Numbered from the stretch's first letter, positions 1 through 8,794 are shown. The stretch: 64,000 nt of DNA from CAZCCC01 sp964497245 (GCA_964497245.1 CAZCCC010000001.1:1-64000); one strand, 5' to 3'. Notes: generated by a model not told the origin, from the sequence alone. Translations and numbers: made by a program.

Positions 1-64
1 CAGAGTTTTACTCCATCGGGCGTTGAAAGTGGCCAGAGAACTTCTTAAAAAAAATGGAAAATAA
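1..64 (+). CDS. C-terminal end of a sigma-70 family (ECF-like) sigma factor, partial
   Basis: Reading from base 2, the frame gives RVLLHRALKVARELLKKNGK and then TAA at 62-64. This resembles the end of sigma region 4 in ECF sigma factors, where the recognition helix is followed by an RxxLHRAxxxLRExL segment. The rest of the gene lies before the window. Its stop falls 11 bases inside the next gene, which suggests translational coupling, a common arrangement for a sigma factor and its anti-sigma factor. Only 20 residues are visible, so the family call rests on this short match plus the neighbour. Confidence 0.55.
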   Translation, partial: RVLLHRALKVARELLKKNGK

Positions 65-902
65 AATACTCATTAAAGAAATTAAAAAATTGAAGAAAAT
101 AACCCCATCAACCAAGTGGGTTGATTTTAGTAAAAATATTTTATTACAACAAATTAATCCGCAAAATAGTTACCATTATGAAAACATCGGTTTTGGCGGT
201 TATGTTTATTTGTTCGTTAATACTTTCCGACAAAGGCTTCTTGAACCGGCAATTGTCATGCTTTTAGTTTTAGCGACTTTTCTAGGAAGCAGTTTGGGAA
301 TTAATGCCGCTTTTTACAGTTTGCCGGGTGAACGTTTATACAATGTGAAGCTGGCTTTGGAAAAAACCCATATGGCTTTAACATCGGAAGAAAGAAAAGT
401 TGAGTTGCAAGTTGAGTTTGTTCAAAAGCGGGTTGCCGAGTTTGAAAAAATCGTTTCCAATTCCAATATTGAACCCGAGGACAAAAGAAAAAGGGTTCAA
501 ACCGTTACCAAAGAATTTAATAATAATATTACTGTTGTAAACAATCATTTGACCAAAATTAACGAGACTATAAGACAACAACAAGAAGATGAAATTAAAA
601 TACCAAATCAGCAGAAAGAAAAGACATTACAAATGGCAGCATCGCTGAGTGAAAAAACTAAAGAGTTAACCAAATCATTTAACGAAAAAATGACGATATT
701 TTCCGAAGAGGATCCTGATGGAGCAATAGATATTACTGTCGCGGCTGAAGTTGTTGAAACCGACAAAGAAGTTGATATTTCAACTGCAGTTTTGGAAGGT
801 GAAAATAATAAAGACGAACTGGAAGAAAAAACAGTTAAAGAAGAGGGCGAAATTAAAGGAGTTGAATTTTTAGAAACAGAAGAAATTAAAAAAGAGGATT
901 AA
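54..902 (+). CDS. Membrane-anchored DUF5667-type protein, putative anti-sigma factor
   Basis: 282 aa. Residues 1-60 are a basic cytosolic region, 64-86 form one membrane span, and the segment after it (PGERLYNVKLALEKT and the following charged helix) matches the DUF5667 pattern. A long coiled coil runs to about residue 225 and the C-terminus is very acidic (Glu/Lys rich). DUF5667 proteins commonly follow ECF sigma genes, and this one starts inside the end of such a gene. I infer a cytosolic sigma-binding part and an extracellular sensory coiled coil. The start at 54 fits the overlap; no strong Shine-Dalgarno is visible. No catalytic residues are expected. The anti-sigma role is inferred from topology and position. 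Confidence 0.6.
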   Translation: MENKILIKEIKKLKKITPSTKWVDFSKNILLQQINPQNSYHYENIGFGGYVYLFVNTFRQRLLEPAIVMLLVLATFLGSSLGINAAFYSLPGERLYNVKLALEKTHMALTSEERKVELQVEFVQKRVAEFEKIVSNSNIEPEDKRKRVQTVTKEFNNNITVVNNHLTKINETIRQQQEDEIKIPNQQKEKTLQMAASLSEKTKELTKSFNEKMTIFSEEDPDGAIDITVAAEVVETDKEVDISTAVLEGENNKDELEEKTVKEEGEIKGVEFLETEEIKKED

Positions 903-917
903 TTTATTTATTTAAAA

Positions 918-965
918 CCCAACCGAGTTTAATATAAAGTTGGGAATTAATTAGTTCATTATAAT
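918..965 (+). promoter_or_regulatory. Intergenic stem and candidate promoter of the S-layer gene
   Basis: A perfect 6-bp inverted repeat (CCCAAC 918-923, GTTGGG 939-944) follows the previous stop. It is not followed by a T run, so it is a poor intrinsic terminator. TATAAT lies at 960-965 with TTGGGA at 940-945, but the spacer is only 14 bases. The -10 call is reasonable and the -35 call is weak. Transcription from it would begin near 972, just ahead of the folded leader. Confidence 0.35.
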
Positions 966-982
966 TTTTTTGGAGAATTAGG

Positions 983-1125
983 GTCTGAATCCCCTTGAAT
1001 TTTTTGAGCAAAGGTCGACTCAATGAGTTGAGGTTCAAAAAACAAAAGGTGATCAGGATTCAGACAGCTTTATGCTCAATGATGTTGTTAGGTTCGCCTA
1101 GGCGTAGCAAGATCATCTGCCTAAC
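983..1125 (+). promoter_or_regulatory. Structured 5' leader of the S-layer gene with possible pseudoknot
   Basis: GTCTGAATCC (983-992) is exactly complementary to GGATTCAGAC (1056-1065). Inside the loop, TTGAGCA (1004-1010) is complementary to TGCTCAA (1073-1079) beyond the stem, so the two helices would cross as a pseudoknot. A small hairpin CTCAA-TGAG-TTGAG sits at 1019-1032. Downstream, GTTAGG (1087-1092) pairs with CCTAAC (1120-1125) around the 10-bp palindrome CGCCTAGGCG (1095-1104). I infer a folded leader that stabilises or regulates the S-layer mRNA. An AAAGGA ribosome site lies at 1148-1153, ten bases before the start codon. I recognise no known riboswitch class. Confidence 0.5.
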
Positions 1126-1163
1126 CGAAAAAAATAATGAATCTAAGAAAGGAAAATTAAAAA

Positions 1164-4100
1164 ATGAAAAAATTATTAACCTACAGCCTGGTAATCACTA
1201 CCATTGTATGGTCTGTTGGTTTGATCGCATTGCCTTTGGGCGTAGAAGCGGTTTCTGCTGGAAGCCTTATCAAAAGGGCTGACAGTCCGGCTGTTTTCTA
1301 CCTTGGAGCAGATGGAAAGAGATATGCTTTCCCGCGATCTGAAATCTACATGACTTGGTACAGTGATTTTTCCGGAGTTGAAACCGTAAGCACTGAAGTT
1401 TTCAATTCATATGCTTATGGTGGAAGCGTTTTCCCGAAAGCAGGCGCTAAATTAATCCAGTTTGTTGATGGAGAAACTCCATGGAACATTTTGGATTCAA
1501 AAGTATACGCAGTTGCTGGTAATGGAAACCTAAGACACATTACCAGCGGAGAAGTAGCCGCAGAAATATTCGGAGCAAACTGGGAAACATTAATTATCCC
1601 GGTAATTGAATTGTTGGCTTCTGAATACACCTTCGGCGCTGAAGTCACCGTAGCTGCTGATTTTGACAGAGCTACAGAGATGAATGCTTCTTCAACAATT
1701 AATGATAATCAGAACTTAGGCGGAGCAGTTTCAGGCGGAACAAGCTTGACAGTTGCTTTAGCTGCTGACACCCCGGCTTCCGGAGTTGCAGTTAGCAATG
1801 CTGCCAGAGTTCCTTTTACCAAGGTAAATTTGACTGCTTCTGCTGACGGTGACATGGTCATTGACAGCTGGGTAGTCAGACGAGCCGGTCTTGGCCAAAA
1901 TGGTGCTTTTGCCAGCGTTGATATTTTAGATGGCACAACAATGATGCCTATCAACAACAGCGGCAAAACCTTTAATTCAGACAATCTGGCCAATTTCAGC
2001 GAAGATTTAACCATCCCTGCCGGAACAACCAAATCAGTTTATTTGGTTGGTAATATGGGTGCTTTAGGTGGTTATGCAGGTTATGCAGGTGAAGCCCCGG
2101 CTTTAGCCTTGGAATCAGTTCAGCTGAAAGGAAGCGGCGCAGTAATCGGTTCAATGCCGGTTACCGGTAATTACCAGACCTTAAACGGAACCATTGCTAT
2201 TGGCGGAGCTAATGTTACAATTGGCGCTTACAGTAATGCTGTTAATGCTTCTTTGGAAGTTGGAAAAACAGCTTATAATTTCTTGTCATTCCAAATTGCT
2301 GCTACTTCTGTAGAAGATGTCACCTTCAGTCAAGTCAGAGTTTATCAGAACGGCAGTGCAAGTCTTTCTTCTGATCTAGCTAATATCAAGCTTTATCAAG
2401 ACGAAACAGAATTAGCTACCGGAGTTGTAAAAAACAACTATGTTGATTTCACTTTCAGCCCGGTAACTCTAGCCAAAGGACAAACCAAACAGTTTGTTGT
2501 TAAAGCTGATGTTATTGGCGGTTCGATGAGAACTGTTCAATTAGGCCTTTACAGACAACAGGATTTATTAGTCAAAGGTTTAACCTACGGTTACAATGCT
2601 ACCCCTAGAATTAATGATGGTACTCCTGTCATTGCTGCATCAGATGGTGCTTTTGCATATTCTGCAACAAGTCCTGTTTTAGTTGACAATCGTGCAACAA
2701 TTTCTCAGGGAACTTTGAGAGTTGGAACTTCAAATACTGTTGCTGCCGGAAATATTACTATTGGCAACGACCAAGTAATTGGCGCTTTTGAATTTGAAGC
2801 CAAAGGTGAAAAAGTTGAAATTACAGCTTTAACCTTAACTTTAGTTTCAACTACATCTGGCACTATTGTTGAAGATGCAGCCAGAGCCAGATCAGTTAAA
2901 TTAGTTGATGCAGACGGTAAAACAGTTGCCGGACCAACTGATGTTACTAATGATGCCACAACAGTTGCTTTTACTGATACTTTTAGCGTACCTGTTGGAT
3001 TAAATGTTTACAAAGTAGTTGCAACTCTTAGCACTACCGGAGGTTGGACAACAAATGATACTATCTTAGCAAAAATAAATACTCCTGCATCAGTAATAAT
3101 TGCTAAAGGGGAGACTACCGGCTTAACAATTACACCAAGCCCTACTTCAGTTATTAAGACCAATACCCAGACTGTTAAAACTGCCGGTTTGACTGTAAGT
3201 AAAAATTCCACCCCAACCGACAAGACAGTTATTGTTAACAGCACTAACGTATTGATTGGCAGTTGGAATTTTGATGCTACAAATTCAGGCGAAGACATCA
3301 GAGTAACTGTTATTGCTCCAAGAGCTTCCACAACTGGAAAGCTTAACGCATTGACTTTAAAAGATGGTGCAACCGCTTTGAGTCCAATTAATGATGCTCT
3401 TAGTAAATCTGCTAACACCACTTCAACTTTTGCTTTATCAGATCCGGTTATTGTAACCAAAGGCACAGCAAAAACAATTAACCTTTATGCAAATATTGGT
3501 TCAGATGCCTTAACTGGCGAAGTTGATGCATGGGGTCTTAATGGTGGCGGAGTTACTGCTTATGGTGTAACAACTGGAAATTCTGCAACTGTCACTCACA
3601 CTAATCATGATGGTGCTTTAATCACTATCGGTGCTGCTACTCTTACAATAAATCAAGATTCTTCATCATTATCAAGAAGATTGATAGTTGCCGGTACTGC
3701 TGCCGAAGCTTTAGCTGATTTAAGATTAAAAGCCGGAAATGAAGATGTTGATTTAACTAAACTTACCGTTAATATTGATGATGGAGGACTTAGTGCTGCT
3801 ACAGGAAGTTGGGTTCAGTTGTCAAAAGTAACTCTTAAATTAGATGGCACAATTGTCGGCAATGCTGATGGTTATAATGTATCTTCAGCCAGAAGACAAA
3901 TTAATCTTGATAGAGGTGCTTTAACCATTCCAACGGGCGACACCGGAAAGAAATTAAGTATTTTGGGTGATATTGTTAAGATTGGAACCGGTGAACCGGG
4001 AACAGATAATGCTGACATTAAAGTCGGTTTGGGCGGTGCTAACGGCACAACCGCAATTGGCGCTTCCAATTCAAGTCCAACAATAACTTGGACTAATGCA

Positions 4101-4733
4101 ACCGGCTCTGAAGTAATCATTCATAAAGCTGTTCCGCAAGTTGTAATTGAAAATCCGGGTGGCACATTGGCTGCAACTTCTGTATTACATAGAACAAGGA
4201 TAACTGCTGTTGGCGGCGATATCGGTTTATGGAGATTGGCTTATGTTGTCTCAACAAGTTCCGGTGAGGTCAGAGTTACTAATGCTTACACCAAATTAAC
4301 ATCATGTAATGGTTGTGGTGGTGTTGCAAACGGTAGCCAATTAGCTACAACAGCTGCTGCTGGAACTTATCTTATTGATAGCTATAATTACTTCAACATG
4401 CAGATTGCTTCAACTCAGCCCCATGGAAAAAATTATTTGCAGATTGCCAAAGATGCCACTGCTGTAATTGACTTGTATGCTTCAGTTAGTTTAACTACAG
4501 GTTCTGATAGCGTTGCTGTCAGTTTGTTAGGTGATACAGCATCAAGTACTCTTCCGGCTGCTGGTAACGTGGCTGCAGGCTTCAATGTCCATGAACAGGG
4601 TAATTTTGTTTGGTCGTCACTATATTCAACTGACAGTCAAGCAAGTGCTTTAACTACAAGCCAATGGTTTAATGGTTATTTAGTCAGTGGACTAGGAGTG
4701 GTTACAACCACACCTGTAGTAGTTGGAGAATAA
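1164..4733 (+). CDS. S-layer-like secreted surface protein
   Basis: 1189 aa. An N-terminal signal peptide (about residues 1-29, ending near GVEA) is followed by a conserved domain (about 30-170) with paired aromatic/Tyr motifs such as VFYLGADGKRYAFP, of a type I associate with Patescibacteria S-layer proteins. The rest is a long Ala/Thr/Ser/Asn/Gly-rich series of predicted beta-sandwich segments. The only cysteines I see are a CxxC pair near residue 1055 (SCNGCGG). It has no transmembrane anchor. Its sequence is less AT-rich than its neighbours, in keeping with high expression. It has its own folded leader, a ribosome site (AAAGGA) and a strong terminator, so it is probably transcribed alone. 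Its Ser/Thr richness makes it the natural acceptor candidate for the glycan encoded downstream; that is inference. Confidence 0.75.
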   Translation: MKKLLTYSLVITTIVWSVGLIALPLGVEAVSAGSLIKRADSPAVFYLGADGKRYAFPRSEIYMTWYSDFSGVETVSTEVFNSYAYGGSVFPKAGAKLIQFVDGETPWNILDSKVYAVAGNGNLRHITSGEVAAEIFGANWETLIIPVIELLASEYTFGAEVTVAADFDRATEMNASSTINDNQNLGGAVSGGTSLTVALAADTPASGVAVSNAARVPFTKVNLTASADGDMVIDSWVVRRAGLGQNGAFASVDILDGTTMMPINNSGKTFNSDNLANFSEDLTIPAGTTKSVYLVGNMGALGGYAGYAGEAPALALESVQLKGSGAVIGSMPVTGNYQTLNGTIAIGGANVTIGAYSNAVNASLEVGKTAYNFLSFQIAATSVEDVTFSQVRVYQNGSASLSSDLANIKLYQDETELATGVVKNNYVDFTFSPVTLAKGQTKQFVVKADVIGGSMRTVQLGLYRQQDLLVKGLTYGYNATPRINDGTPVIAASDGAFAYSATSPVLVDNRATISQGTLRVGTSNTVAAGNITIGNDQVIGAFEFEAKGEKVEITALTLTLVSTTSGTIVEDAARARSVKLVDADGKTVAGPTDVTNDATTVAFTDTFSVPVGLNVYKVVATLSTTGGWTTNDTILAKINTPASVIIAKGETTGLTITPSPTSVIKTNTQTVKTAGLTVSKNSTPTDKTVIVNSTNVLIGSWNFDATNSGEDIRVTVIAPRASTTGKLNALTLKDGATALSPINDALSKSANTTSTFALSDPVIVTKGTAKTINLYANIGSDALTGEVDAWGLNGGGVTAYGVTTGNSATVTHTNHDGALITIGAATLTINQDSSSLSRRLIVAGTAAEALADLRLKAGNEDVDLTKLTVNIDDGGLSAATGSWVQLSKVTLKLDGTIVGNADGYNVSSARRQINLDRGALTIPTGDTGKKLSILGDIVKIGTGEPGTDNADIKVGLGGANGTTAIGASNSSPTITWTNATGSEVIIHKAVPQVVIENPGGTLAATSVLHRTRITAVGGDIGLWRLAYVVSTSSGEVRVTNAYTKLTSCNGCGGVANGSQLATTAAAGTYLIDSYNYFNMQIASTQPHGKNYLQIAKDATAVIDLYASVSLTTGSDSVAVSLLGDTASSTLPAAGNVAAGFNVHEQGNFVWSSLYSTDSQASALTTSQWFNGYLVSGLGVVTTTPVVVGE

Positions 4734-4757
4734 ATTCAGTAAATACAGTTAAGATAT

Positions 4758-4806
4758 AAAATCAAGAAGCCCTGCCAAAAGCGGGGCTATTGATTTTATT
4801 GGGTTT
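4758..4806 (+). terminator. Rho-independent terminator after the S-layer gene
   Basis: AAAATCAA (4758-4765) pairs with TTGATTTT (4790-4797) and, inside it, AGCCC (4768-4772) pairs with GGGCT (4784-4788). A T-rich tail follows. This is the clearest intrinsic terminator in the first part of the window. Confidence 0.75.
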
Positions 4807-4842
4807 TTTGGGTAAAATGAGGAGGTGCTTGGTTTTTTCTTT

Positions 4843-4957
4843 GTCATCCTGAACTTGTTTCAGGATCCAGGCAGGTTCAGAGTGACAAGTCTAGAAAGCA
4901 TTACTTTGTCATTTCGAGCGACGGTCGCCGAAGGCGACAGGAGTCGAGAAATCTCAC
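4843..4957 (+). repeat. Left repeat block flanking the GIY-YIG gene
   Basis: Two modules are present. Module A (4843-4867) begins GTCATCCTGAACTTG and is itself near-palindromic. Module B (4908-4957) begins GTCATTTCGAGCGAC, contains the hairpin GTCGCC/GGCGAC and ends GAGAAATCTCAC. A 48-bp stretch, 4875-4922, recurs identically at 5375-5422, exactly 500 bases downstream. Module B recurs at 8680-8734. The sequence is of the REP-like, non-coding, dispersed type. Confidence 0.8.
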
Positions 4958-4966
4958 ACGCTTAAT

Positions 4967-5263
4967 ATGCAAGAAAGAGAATACTATACATACATAATGA
5001 TGAATAGGTATAATACGGTTTCTTATATCGGAATAACCAATAATATTGCTCATAGAATTTGGCAACATAAAGAAAAAGTAAACAAAGGTTTTACGAAAAA
5101 ATATAACATTAATAAGCTGGTTTACTATGAAACATTTGATAATCCAGATGAGGCAATTGCCAGAGAAAAACAGCTTAAGCAGTGGAGTAGAAGTAAAAAG
5201 GTTGAATTAATAAAGAAAGAAAATCATGAATTTAAAGACTTGTCCGATGATTGGGAGATGTGA
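4967..5263 (+). CDS. Solo GIY-YIG domain nuclease
   Basis: 98 aa, the usual size of stand-alone GIY-YIG proteins (YhbQ/UvrC-N type). The YYTYIM...YIG core is near residues 6-22, followed by the catalytic-type arginine in NIAHRIWQHK and a glutamate in AIAREKQLKQW; the fold normally uses such Arg and Glu residues with a metal ion to cut DNA. The gene sits between inverted copies of one dispersed repeat, and its TGA stop lies in the right-hand repeat. It has no operon partner. It could be a housekeeping structure-specific nuclease, but its nesting suggests it is tied to the repeats. The family call is firm; substrate unknown. Confidence 0.85.
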   Translation: MQEREYYTYIMMNRYNTVSYIGITNNIAHRIWQHKEKVNKGFTKKYNINKLVYYETFDNPDEAIAREKQLKQWSRSKKVELIKKENHEFKDLSDDWEM

Positions 5264-5422
5264 GATCTCTCCACTCCTCTTCTGTACTCAACGGTGTCGT
5301 CGGTCGAGATGACTAAGACGGGAAATTTTCAATGTCAAAGACCTTTAAATTCTAGCTTAGAGATTCTGAAACAAGTTCAGAGTGACAAGTCTAGAAAGCA
5401 TTACTTTGTCATTTCGAGCGAC
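5260..5422 (+). repeat. Right repeat block flanking the GIY-YIG gene (inverted plus direct copies)
   Basis: GTGAGATCTCTCCACTCC (5260-5277) matches the reverse complement of 4940-4957 at 16 of 18 positions, and GTCGGTCGAGATGAC (5300-5314) matches the reverse complement of 4908-4922 at 13 of 15. Module A is also inverted here (5362-5386). A 48-bp exact direct copy of 4875-4922 lies at 5375-5422. Bases 5423-5539 that follow are AT-rich low-complexity sequence with repeated AAAACATG-type units and no gene I can support. Confidence 0.75.
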
Positions 5423-5539
5423 GACTACTTTTTACAATTATTAAAAAAACATGAAAACATGAAAACAATTTTGTTTTAATGTTCTAGTGTTTTAATGTTT
5501 TTATGTTTTAACGTTTTCCTAATTTTTAAATTAAAAAAT

Positions 5540-6283
5540 ATGTCAGACCAAAAAAGAAAAATACTAGTCATTATCGCCATTGCTTTTTCGGCGCTATTGT
5601 TAATCACTGCCTTGCTTTTTTATTACCAAAAACAAGGCATGATAAAAATATTTCCCACTAAACAAGAAAGGGATCTTGCCAAAGCATTGGAAATTGACGT
5701 GAAGAAATTCCGCCCGGCAGAAGGATTGGAACAGGAAAAATTTGAAGCAGTAATTGAAATGCTCAGAGAACAAAAAGATATTTTAAAGAAAGACCCGAAA
5801 AATTCCTCAGCCTGGAATGAATTTGGCAGGCTGAAATCGTTTTTAAACGATCATCAGGGCGCAGTTGACGCATGGCTTTTTGCCTATGAACTTTCGTCTG
5901 ACAATTTTCAAATAGCTTTGAATTTAGCCACGACCTACCAATATTTTATTAGAGATTTTAATGAAGCCGAGTTTTATTACGCAAGAGTTTTAGAGCTACA
6001 GCCAAGCTTGACCTCGGCTTTTGACGGCTTAATGGATCTTTATCGCTATAATCTGAAAGAAAAACAAGACGAATACGAGCCATTGGTGCTTACGGCAATT
6101 CAGCAAGACAGTGCAAATGCTTCCGGCTATTATTCAAATTTAGTGGAGTTTTTTATGTCAAAAGACACTTACAGCGAGGAAAAAGCGGTTTTGTATTGGC
6201 AAGAAGTAAATAAATTAAACTCGGAATCTGCCAGCGCGCTTTTGGGATATTATCCAACTCTTGCAGAATTGATTAAAGATTAA
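5540..6283 (+). CDS. TPR-containing single-pass membrane protein
   Basis: 247 aa from the ATG at 5540. A longer in-frame reading from 5495 would add a hydrophobic stretch coded by low-complexity AT repeat, so I prefer MSDQKRK as the start. One membrane helix spans residues 8-27. The remainder is helical and carries tetratricopeptide-like repeats at about 75-190 (for example the segment around SAWNEFGRLKSFLNDHQGA). It precedes the O-antigen ligase gene by five bases, so the two are probably co-transcribed. A role as scaffold or partner for the TPR-bearing ligase is inferred; there is no catalytic motif. Confidence 0.6.
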   Translation: MSDQKRKILVIIAIAFSALLLITALLFYYQKQGMIKIFPTKQERDLAKALEIDVKKFRPAEGLEQEKFEAVIEMLREQKDILKKDPKNSSAWNEFGRLKSFLNDHQGAVDAWLFAYELSSDNFQIALNLATTYQYFIRDFNEAEFYYARVLELQPSLTSAFDGLMDLYRYNLKEKQDEYEPLVLTAIQQDSANASGYYSNLVEFFMSKDTYSEEKAVLYWQEVNKLNSESASALLGYYPTLAELIKD

Positions 6284-6288
6284 TTTTT

Positions 6289-8631
6289 ATGAATAAAAAT
6301 ATTTTAGAAAAAATTTGTTTAGGCATTATTTTTACGGCAATTGTCGCCACTTTATTTATCCCTCTTATTGCGGATAATAATTTTTTCTTTCCTTTTATCT
6401 TTCCCAAAGTAATTACTTTTAGACTGATGGTTTCGGTAATGTTTTTAGCCTATTTGTTTTTGGTATATTTGAATGCCAATTTTCGGCCGAAGTTCAGTTT
6501 GATTTTTTTGTCAGCCTTGGCTTTTGTTGTTATTGCTTTTATCTCTTCGTTTTTCGGGCCGGATTTCAGATTAAGTTTTTGGGGCGATATTGAAAGGGGA
6601 GAGGGACTTATTTTATGGCTTCATCTGCTTGTTTATTTTATTGTGCTTTTTAATGTTATTAAATCCCAAGAAATTTGGCATTATCTTTTGGAGTTTTCCC
6701 TTTTTTCTAGCCTACTCCTTTCTATTTATGGCTTGGGACAAGCTATGGACTTGGAATTTGTCTTAAGTACTGCCGGCGTCAGAGTATCTTCAACTGTCGG
6801 CAACCCCGCATTTTTAGCCGCTTATTTGTTTTTTCAAATCGCCTTTGCTTCTTATTTATTTAGCGTTAGAAAAAATTTATTATTGAAAGCTTATTACGTT
6901 TTTCTTATTGGCTTTTTTTCGTATATAATTTTTGCCACCCAGACTCGTGGGGCGTTAATCGGACTAATGGCTGGTTTTTTGGTTGCTTCGGCTTTATTGA
7001 TTTTGAAATCTAAAAATAAGCCGGTAAAAACAATGTCTTTGTCTTTGGTCTTTCTGATTTTCCTTTCGATTTTTACTTTGTATGCTTTTAAAGACAGCCA
7101 GATTGTTAAAACCACTCGTTTAAACAGCGCTGCTTCAATTTTTAACTATCACAATGAAAAAACTTTTAAAACTCGCGTAATGGCATGGGAAGCGGCATGG
7201 AAGGGCTTTAAAGAAAAACCGGTTTTTGGTTATGGACTTGAAAGCTACAACAAAGTTTTTGACAAAAATTTTCCGCCATTGCTTTATGAAAGAGCCGGTT
7301 CTCAAGTTTGGTTTGACCGGGCCCATAATGTATTTTTTGATCGCTTAATTACAGTTGGTATACTTGGATTTTTGGCCTATCTGGCATTTGTTTTATTGCC
7401 GGCAATCTATCTGTTTTTTTGGCTTTTTAGAAAAGACAATTTGGAAAATAATGAGCAAAAAGCAAAAAAGACATTTGCAATTGTCTTTATTGGTTTGACT
7501 GTTGGTTTTTTAATTCAAAATTTGGCGGTTTTTGAAACAATTACCACTTATATAATTTTATTTTTTACTTGGGCTTTTTTGGCAAAAATTTTGGAAAAAG
7601 ACATTTTTAAATTTTCTTTTTATTGGGCAAAAGGAATTTGGCTTGTTGGTTTTGTTTTTTGCCTTATTGCGATTGGTCCATTAACGTGGTTTGTAAATAT
7701 TAAGCCGGCTCAAGCTAATTTACAAGTTGCCAAAGCAATGCATATGTCAAAAATTATGGACCAGCCACCTGAAAATTATTCTTTTTTTGACATCGTTGAT
7801 CAATTTAAGGTTGGCCTAGAAATGGAAACTTATGGTAATCCGGAATATCAAATTCAATTTATTGACTTTATTGGCACAACACTTGCAAATCTAGGCGAGG
7901 TAGTTGACTCAGTTAAAACGATAATTGTTTATACTGATGAGATGGTTGAAAAGCAAATAAATATGCAACCCAGTAATTCAAAAAATTATTTAGTGGCAAT
8001 GAGACATTATAATTATACTTTTGCTTCCTTGCCTGATGATAAATTTGAGAGGCTAAATAGGTCTTTGAGTTTTTTCCCAAAGTTTGCCGAGCTTTCTCCG
8101 ACAAGGCCACATGTATATCAGGAGGCCGGCTATACAAATTTATATAAATACCGAAATTATGTGCAAATCGGAGAAGATGATTTGGCAGCAGAGGCGCTTA
8201 AAGAAGCAGAAAAGTACTTTGAAAAAACAATTGAACTTAATTCAAATGTCGTTGAATCTTACATTAATTTGATTATGCTTTATCTTAATTCAAGCCAAGA
8301 TGATGAAATCTACGAAGTTATCGCCAGAATGGAAGAAAATGAAGTCAGCTATAAAAATGAATTTTATCTGACAAATATGCTTCAGCTTGCCGGAGCAAAT
8401 CAAAATTATAAATTAGCGGTACATTTAAGCGAGAAGTTAATTGAAATTAATCCCGATGAACTTGGGCTTTGGAATAATTTGGCAGTTGCCTATGCTTATT
8501 TGGATCAAAAAAACAAGGCAATACAAACTGCCGAGAAAATGAGAAAAGTTTTTTCTAATATAACCGGACTTGATAGAGAAATTGACACTTTTATTCAAGA
8601 AGTTCAAGAGGGAAAATATAAATTGGAGTAA
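6289..8631 (+). CDS. O-antigen ligase/polymerase family protein with C-terminal TPR domain
   Basis: 780 aa. About 11-12 membrane helices fill residues 10-470. The large periplasm-side loop contains the Wzy_C-type RGALIGL segment and the WFDRAHNVFFD motif near residue 345; the His there matches the conserved loop histidine of WaaL/PglL/Wzy enzymes. The C-terminal 300 residues are soluble TPR repeats. The family moves a lipid-linked glycan to another glycan, lipid A or a protein. With no LPS genes here, protein glycosylation or polymerisation is more likely. A longer paralogue lies at 42047-44743. The ligase-versus-polymerase choice is not settled by sequence. Confidence 0.75.
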   Translation: MNKNILEKICLGIIFTAIVATLFIPLIADNNFFFPFIFPKVITFRLMVSVMFLAYLFLVYLNANFRPKFSLIFLSALAFVVIAFISSFFGPDFRLSFWGDIERGEGLILWLHLLVYFIVLFNVIKSQEIWHYLLEFSLFSSLLLSIYGLGQAMDLEFVLSTAGVRVSSTVGNPAFLAAYLFFQIAFASYLFSVRKNLLLKAYYVFLIGFFSYIIFATQTRGALIGLMAGFLVASALLILKSKNKPVKTMSLSLVFLIFLSIFTLYAFKDSQIVKTTRLNSAASIFNYHNEKTFKTRVMAWEAAWKGFKEKPVFGYGLESYNKVFDKNFPPLLYERAGSQVWFDRAHNVFFDRLITVGILGFLAYLAFVLLPAIYLFFWLFRKDNLENNEQKAKKTFAIVFIGLTVGFLIQNLAVFETITTYIILFFTWAFLAKILEKDIFKFSFYWAKGIWLVGFVFCLIAIGPLTWFVNIKPAQANLQVAKAMHMSKIMDQPPENYSFFDIVDQFKVGLEMETYGNPEYQIQFIDFIGTTLANLGEVVDSVKTIIVYTDEMVEKQINMQPSNSKNYLVAMRHYNYTFASLPDDKFERLNRSLSFFPKFAELSPTRPHVYQEAGYTNLYKYRNYVQIGEDDLAAEALKEAEKYFEKTIELNSNVVESYINLIMLYLNSSQDDEIYEVIARMEENEVSYKNEFYLTNMLQLAGANQNYKLAVHLSEKLIEINPDELGLWNNLAVAYAYLDQKNKAIQTAEKMRKVFSNITGLDREIDTFIQEVQEGKYKLE

Positions 8632-8656
8632 TTTATATCTAGGCGCTGAGATTTTT

Positions 8657-8734
8657 GAGTGGCAAGTCTTGAAAGCATTACTTTGTCATTTCGAGCGACA
8701 GTCGCCGAAGGCGACAGGAGTCGAGAAATCTCAC
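8657..8734 (+). repeat. Third copy of the GIY-YIG-associated dispersed repeat
   Basis: This copy reads GAGTGGCAAGTCTTGAAAGC onwards, then the TTTGTCATTTCGAGCGAC core, the GTCGCC/GGCGAC hairpin and GGAGTCGAGAAATCTCAC. It matches the left block (4881-4957) with few changes and has the same orientation. It lies between the convergent ligase and glycosyltransferase genes, with no nuclease gene next to it. Its hairpin may also help end transcription. Confidence 0.8.
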
Positions 8735-8794
8735 ATGCTTTTATGTCATTCTGATGAAGTCGTTTTGGGTGATTGATGAAGAATAATAAGCGCT

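Noticed and set aside
995..1282. 95-aa open frame ahead of and overlapping the S-layer start
   Set aside because: It runs through the folded leader and into the S-layer gene in another frame, has no family resemblance, and the S-layer start has a good ribosome site.
1415..4120. Several reverse-strand open frames opposite the S-layer gene (77-152 aa)
   Set aside because: They are hydrophobic Val/Ala/Leu shadows produced by the Thr/Ala/Asn-rich sense sequence, with no start signals or domains.
5294..5479. 61-aa open frame after the GIY-YIG gene
   Set aside because: It translates the dispersed repeat (inverted and direct copies) and ends in low-complexity sequence.
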